Below, piece by piece: positions 60,513 to 64,000 of a DNA stretch of 64,000 nt. Made by a program: the position numbers and the translations under genes. Origin of the DNA: Terriglobia bacterium (GTDB lineage: Bacteria > Acidobacteriota > Terriglobia > Terriglobales > Acidobacteriaceae); assembly GCA_020072815.1 (NCBI GenBank), contig JAIQGE010000001.1:682001-746000 (forward strand). Reading direction: 5' to 3'. Every line of letters starts with the position of its first letter. Within the stretch, counting starts at the first letter, position 1. Below the pieces are notes generated by a model, which was not told the DNA's origin, ran no database searches, and saw only the letters and a list, made by a program, of their open reading frames with translations.

Positions 60513-61022
60513 TTAGTCCCTGAAGATCGGCGGGGCGTCGTCCATCTCAAAGTGCTCGGCACGCTCCAACTGGGGAATGCTTTGCAGCAGCCGCAAGCAG
60601 CGGTTCCAGCGCAGCAGAGCATCGTCATTGTCTTTAGGACGGACTTTCTCGGCCTGCTCGAAGCATTCCATGGCCTTTTCAAAACTGGCCGCCAGGCTGT
60701 GCGCCAGATGTCCCGCGCGCATCTGCGCTTTGGCGCGGCGCTCATACAGGATTCCCAGGTAGTACGCGCGCTCGTACGGGCTGGCGAGTTTCTCAAAGCA
60801 CGTTTGCGCTTCCTGCTGGCGGTCAGCCGCGGCACCGGTGAACTGGTCAGTAAGGGCCAGACCCAGCATGCGCAAAGCCAGTTGGTTCTCAGGATCGGCA
60901 GCCAGGATGTCGCGGCAGATGGATTCGGCTTCCTCCGCCTGGTTCAGATAGCGGTAATGCTGGACTTTGGCCAGCGCTTCGGCAACGCCGTTCTTGGAAA
61001 TGGTCTTGAATGGGCGATCCAT
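60513..61022 (-). CDS. TPR-like helical protein
   Basis: 169 aa, all-helical with TPR-like spacing (YLNQAEEAESICRDILAADP; ALRMLGLAL; ERAYYLGILYERRAKAQ; AMECFEQAEKV). It is probably a scaffold or partner-binding protein; the partner is unknown. It lies on the same strand 60 bases downstream of the Fe-S subunit of succinate dehydrogenase and could be co-transcribed with that operon. Confidence 0.72.
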   Translation of the reverse strand: MDRPFKTISKNGVAEALAKVQHYRYLNQAEEAESICRDILAADPENQLALRMLGLALTDQFTGAAADRQQEAQTCFEKLASPYERAYYLGILYERRAKAQMRAGHLAHSLAASFEKAMECFEQAEKVRPKDNDDALLRWNRCLRLLQSIPQLERAEHFEMDDAPPIFRD

Positions 61023-61082
61023 GATTCAACCTCGCAAGCGCAACTGGGCAGTCTCTCTGACGCGCAAGAAGCAAGCTTTATT

Positions 61083-61826
61083 CTAGTCCGGTTTGGGTGC
61101 GCCGCGTATCTTCCGCACCAGCCGCAAAATGGGATCGTAAAACTCATCCACCACCCGCTCTTTCAGGGGGATGATGGCATTGTCGGTGATGTGGATCTCT
61201 TCCGGACAGACTTCCGTGCAGCACTTGGTGATGTTGCAGTAGCCGATGCCCATGGCGTCTTTGAGCAACTGAGTGCGGGAAACGCCGTCCAGCGGATGCA
61301 TCTCCAGGCTGGCGGTGCGGACAAAGAACCGCGGCCCGGCGAATTCGGCCTTCTTGTCGTGGTCGCGCAGCACGTGGCAGACGTTCTGGCAAAGAAAGCA
61401 TTCGATGCACTTGCGGAATTCCTGCACGCGGTCCACGTCTTTCTGCTGCATTTTCCATTTCACGCCCGGCTTAGGACTGAAGGGCGGAATCTTCTTGTTG
61501 ACTTCGTAGTTCCAGGAAACGTCGGTCACCAGGTCTTTGATGACCGGGAAACTTTTCATCGGCGCGACGGTGATGGGCTTGTCCTGCGGCAGGGCGTCCA
61601 TGCGGGTCTTGCACATCAGGCGCGGACGTCCGTTGACCTCCGCCGAACACGACCCGCACTTGCCCGCCTTGCAGTTCCAACGGACGGCGAGGTCAGGCTC
61701 CAGGTGGCCTTGGATGTAATGGACCGCGTCCAGGACGACCATGCCGGGCGTGATGGGCACGGTGTATTGCTTCGGCGACCCGCCTTCGGCGTTGCCGCGA
61801 AAAACTTCCAGGACTGCGTCGGCCAT
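61083..61826 (-). CDS. sdhB: Succinate dehydrogenase/fumarate reductase iron-sulfur subunit
   Basis: 247 aa. The [2Fe-2S] ligands are in CKAGKCGSCSAE with a distal Cys in RLMCKT. The other clusters are bound by CIECFLCQNVCHV and CNITKCCTEVCPEEI. It passes electrons from the flavoprotein to the membrane quinone. In a succinate dehydrogenase gene order (membrane subunit, flavoprotein, Fe-S); sequence alone does not settle which direction dominates, but the aerobic chain nearby favours succinate oxidation. Confidence 0.93.
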   Translation of the reverse strand: MADAVLEVFRGNAEGGSPKQYTVPITPGMVVLDAVHYIQGHLEPDLAVRWNCKAGKCGSCSAEVNGRPRLMCKTRMDALPQDKPITVAPMKSFPVIKDLVTDVSWNYEVNKKIPPFSPKPGVKWKMQQKDVDRVQEFRKCIECFLCQNVCHVLRDHDKKAEFAGPRFFVRTASLEMHPLDGVSRTQLLKDAMGIGYCNITKCCTEVCPEEIHITDNAIIPLKERVVDEFYDPILRLVRKIRGAPKPD

Positions 61827-61842
61827 GAATCCTCCGAAATCA

Positions 61843-61960
61843 GCAAATAGCAGTTAGCAAATAGCAATTAGCACAGCTAGCGCAGGCGTTCCATGAAACG
61901 ATGCCAGCAGCGGCTTTAGCTGGGCTAGCTGCCATTTGCTAATTGCCAACTGCTAGTCCT
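61843..61960. repeat. Dispersed AGCAAATAGCAATTAGC-type repeat
   Basis: The sdhA-sdhB gap is filled by AGCAAATAGCAGTTAGCAAAT (split copies) and, inverted at the other end, GCTGCCATTTGCTAATTGCC. The two arms can pair. Related sequence occurs at 29136-29166 and 53340-53440. Confidence 0.65.
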
Positions 61961-63677
61961 CCGCCAAGATCTGCTTCAGCTCAGCCGGCAGTTCTTTGGT
62001 CGGGACCTGCCGCAGCTTCATGCTGTCGCCGTCGCGCGAAATCAAATTGTTCTGCGCGCCCCAGCCGGCGTCGTCCAGCTTGGGAAAATCAATGCGGCTG
62101 TGCGCACCGCGACTCTCCTTGCGCGCCAGCGCACTGCGGGTCACTGCTTCTGACACGGTCAGCATGCATTTCAAATCGCGCGCCAGGTGCCAGCCAGGAT
62201 TGAACAGCCGCGAACCTTCCACGCGGACTTTGGCTGCGCGGGCTTTCAGCTTTTCCAGTTCGCCCATGGCTTTGGTCATGTCTTCGTCGGTGCGGAAGAT
62301 GCCCACCAGGTTCTGCATCGCTTCCTGCAGGTCGCGATGAACGGCGTATGGACTCTCTCCCTGGCCGCGATCAAAGGGCGCCAGCATGTCGCGCTCGGCT
62401 TCAGCGATTTGGGCATCGTCCAGCGTGCCTTGCGAAGCTTTCTTGGCGTAATCGGCAGCGCCCAGTCCAGCGCGTCGGCCGAAGACCAGGAGATCAGAAA
62501 GTGAATTGCCGCCCAGACGATTCGCTCCGTGCAATCCCGCGGCGGCTTCACCGGCGGCAAACAATCCCGGCAGCGACGACTGCGCCGTCTCGGCCTCCAC
62601 GCGGATGCCGCCCATCATGTAATGGCACGTGGGACCGACTTCCATGGGGCCCTTAGTGATGTCCACGTCCGCCAGCTCCTTGAACTGGTGATACATGCTG
62701 GGCAGCTTCTGCTTCACGTACTCGGCCGGCTTGTGCGAGATGTCCAGGTAAGCGCCGCCGTGTTCGCTGCCGCGGCCTTCTTTCACCTCGGTGTAAATCG
62801 AGCGCGCCACCACGTCACGGGTGGAAAGCTCCATGCGCTTAGGATCGTACTTCTCCATGAAGCGGTCGCCGTTTTTGTTGCGCAGGATGCCGCCTTCGCC
62901 GCGCACGGCTTCCGTCACCAGGATGCCCTGCACGCCCGGAGGCCACACCATTCCGGTGGGATGGAACTGCACGAACTCCATGTCCATGAGGTCGGCGCCG
63001 GCGTCGTACGCCAGGGACATGCCGTCCCCGGTGTACTCCCAGGAATTGGAGGTAACGCGCCACGCCTTGCCGATGCCGCCGGTGGCCATGACGATGGACT
63101 TGGCCTTGAACAGGACAAATCGGCCTTGCTCGCGCCAGTAGCCGAACGCGCCAACGACGCGGCCGCCATCGGTCAGCAGGCGGATGATGGTGCACTCCAT
63201 GAACACGTCAAAGCCCATCTGCACGCCGCGATCTTGGAGCGTGCGGATCATCTCCAGGCCGGTGCGGTCGCCCACGTGGCAGAGACGCTTGAAGGTGTGT
63301 CCGCCGAAGGCGCGTTGCAGGATGTCGCCGTCAGAAGTGCGGTCGAAGAGCGCGCCCCACTGCTCCAGTTCACGCACGCGCTCCGGAGCTTCCTGCGCAT
63401 GGAGCTGGGCCATGCGCCAGTTGTTTACGCCTTTGCCGCCGCGCATGGTGTCACGGAAGTGGGTCTTCCAGCTGTCAGCCGGATCAACGTTGGCCATGGC
63501 CGCGGCAATGCCGCCTTCCGCCATCACGGTGTGGGCCTTGCCCAGCAAAGATTTTGAGACCACGGCCACGCGCGCGCCCTGGGCCAGAGCTTCAATGGCC
63601 GCGCGCAGGCCAGCCCCGCCGGCGCCGATGATCAGCACGTCATGCTCGTGAATTTCGTATTTGGATTGGTTGCTCAC
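61953..63677 (-). CDS. sdhA: Succinate dehydrogenase/fumarate reductase flavoprotein subunit
   Basis: About 574 aa. The FAD-binding motif IIGAGGAGLRAA, the flavin-region AEGGIAAAM and HGANRLGGNSLSD, and the substrate-site GPTCHYMMGGI are clear. I start it at GTG 63677 (VSNQSKYEI), which overlaps the stop of the preceding membrane subunit (GTGA). In-frame extension to 63710 would lie inside that gene. It oxidises succinate to fumarate. Confidence 0.94.
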   Translation of the reverse strand: MSNQSKYEIHEHDVLIIGAGGAGLRAAIEALAQGARVAVVSKSLLGKAHTVMAEGGIAAAMANVDPADSWKTHFRDTMRGGKGVNNWRMAQLHAQEAPERVRELEQWGALFDRTSDGDILQRAFGGHTFKRLCHVGDRTGLEMIRTLQDRGVQMGFDVFMECTIIRLLTDGGRVVGAFGYWREQGRFVLFKAKSIVMATGGIGKAWRVTSNSWEYTGDGMSLAYDAGADLMDMEFVQFHPTGMVWPPGVQGILVTEAVRGEGGILRNKNGDRFMEKYDPKRMELSTRDVVARSIYTEVKEGRGSEHGGAYLDISHKPAEYVKQKLPSMYHQFKELADVDITKGPMEVGPTCHYMMGGIRVEAETAQSSLPGLFAAGEAAAGLHGANRLGGNSLSDLLVFGRRAGLGAADYAKKASQGTLDDAQIAEAERDMLAPFDRGQGESPYAVHRDLQEAMQNLVGIFRTDEDMTKAMGELEKLKARAAKVRVEGSRLFNPGWHLARDLKCMLTVSEAVTRSALARKESRGAHSRIDFPKLDDAGWGAQNNLISRDGDSMKLRQVPTKELPAELKQILAED

Positions 63678-64000
63678 AGGATTCTGAAGTCCTTGAACGC
63701 GCCGGTGCACAGCATGCGGACGTAGAAATCAGCAAAGCCCACGGAGATCAGGCTGCACCAGGCGAACAGCATGTGGCGGTTGTTGAGTCCGCTCACCGTC
63801 TGCCATATCCCGTGGCGCGTCTCATTGAACGCCGAACAGGAAAAACAATCCAACTTGCCGCCGACCAGATGCCGGAAAGAGTGACAGGAGAACGCGTAGA
63901 AGCTCAGCAGCGTCACGTTGACGACCAGAATCAGGCTGCCAACGCCGATGCCGAAGCGGCCGTCCCACCAGAAGGCGCGGATGGCGTCATACCAAAGAAA
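63674..64000 (-). CDS. sdhC: Succinate dehydrogenase membrane anchor subunit (partial)
   Basis: 3' part of a gene whose 5' end lies beyond the right edge; 108 residues are visible. Two hydrophobic segments and conserved HSFRHLVGG, LDCFSCSA, NNRHMLFAW and FADFYVRML motifs match the single-subunit cytochrome b/membrane anchors of actinobacterial and acidobacterial succinate dehydrogenases. The His residues could be haem ligands. It directly precedes and overlaps the flavoprotein gene. Confidence 0.85.
   Translation of the reverse strand, partial: FLWYDAIRAFWWDGRFGIGVGSLILVVNVTLLSFYAFSCHSFRHLVGGKLDCFSCSAFNETRHGIWQTVSGLNNRHMLFAWCSLISVGFADFYVRMLCTGAFKDFRIL

Noticed and set aside
1-64000. tRNA genes, rRNA genes and CRISPR arrays
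   Set aside because: No cloverleaf T-loop signatures, rRNA segments or regularly spaced repeats with unique spacers were found on reading; tRNAscan and CRISPR finders were not run.

Overview
The window is about 64 kb of GC-rich bacterial chromosome that reads like an Acidobacteriota (Terriglobia/Koribacter-like) genome. The pointers are an alternative complex III plus caa3 oxidase cluster, a giant carboxypeptidase-regulatory TonB-dependent receptor, the acidobacterial style of intergenic repeats (motifs such as CCTGAGCGAAG and TAGCAAATGGCAAT), and a lysine/alanine-rich histone-like protein. The genus cannot be fixed from the sequence alone.

Layout. 1-13.1 kb: one long minus-strand respiratory operon, actABCDEF - small membrane protein - SCO - coxII - coxI - coxIII - coxIV, encoding alternative complex III and an A2-type caa3 oxygen reductase. 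13.3-14.4 kb: an AbrB/PIN toxin-antitoxin unit with a palindromic operator and a small third gene. 14.5-23.3 kb: a YdiJ-like FAD/Fe-S dehydrogenase, a Tat-exported tyrosinase, an ArnT-type glycosyltransferase converging on an HpnI-like glycosyltransferase, and a secreted protein of unknown function. 23.4-25.1 kb: RNase P RNA (rnpB) with its terminator, followed by a 1.2-kb island of decaying toxin-antitoxin genes bracketed by a 14-bp direct repeat. 25-33 kb: Ycf48-like propeller, trpE, an MBL-fold hydrolase, a conserved hypothetical, a PEP mutase/isocitrate lyase-family enzyme, glutamate dehydrogenase and the histone-like protein. 33-43.3 kb: LysM lytic transglycosylase, Oar-like TonB receptor, ATP-dependent PEP carboxykinase behind a small gene with a CRP/FNR-type site, and a quinone oxidoreductase. 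43.4-47.9 kb: an accessory stretch with a GMC oxidoreductase, an unrecognised 267-aa protein, repeat-rich DNA and an IS3-family element with a 4-bp target duplication. 48-57 kb: Ste24-like protease, a GDP-mannose set (manA, manC, phosphomannomutase), an aminotransferase and coaD. 56.5-64 kb: a highly structured intergenic element, a phospholipid-type methyltransferase, a secreted alpha/beta hydrolase, a universal stress protein, and the succinate dehydrogenase/fumarate reductase operon running off the right edge.

How it fits together: succinate dehydrogenase reduces quinone, alternative complex III oxidises quinol, and the caa3 oxidase reduces oxygen, so most of an aerobic respiratory chain lies in this window. 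Carbon metabolism is represented by pckA and gdhA, and envelope building by the GDP-mannose genes, the glycosyltransferases and the lytic transglycosylase.

The least explained items are the structured element at 56539-56735, the repeat-bracketed toxin-antitoxin island behind rnpB, the four-copy GAAYTCAA array before manA, the matching CRP/FNR-type sites before uspA and the pckA unit, and the GMC plus unknown protein pair. I did not find a clear multi-gene system of a wholly new type. No tRNA, rRNA gene or CRISPR array was seen.
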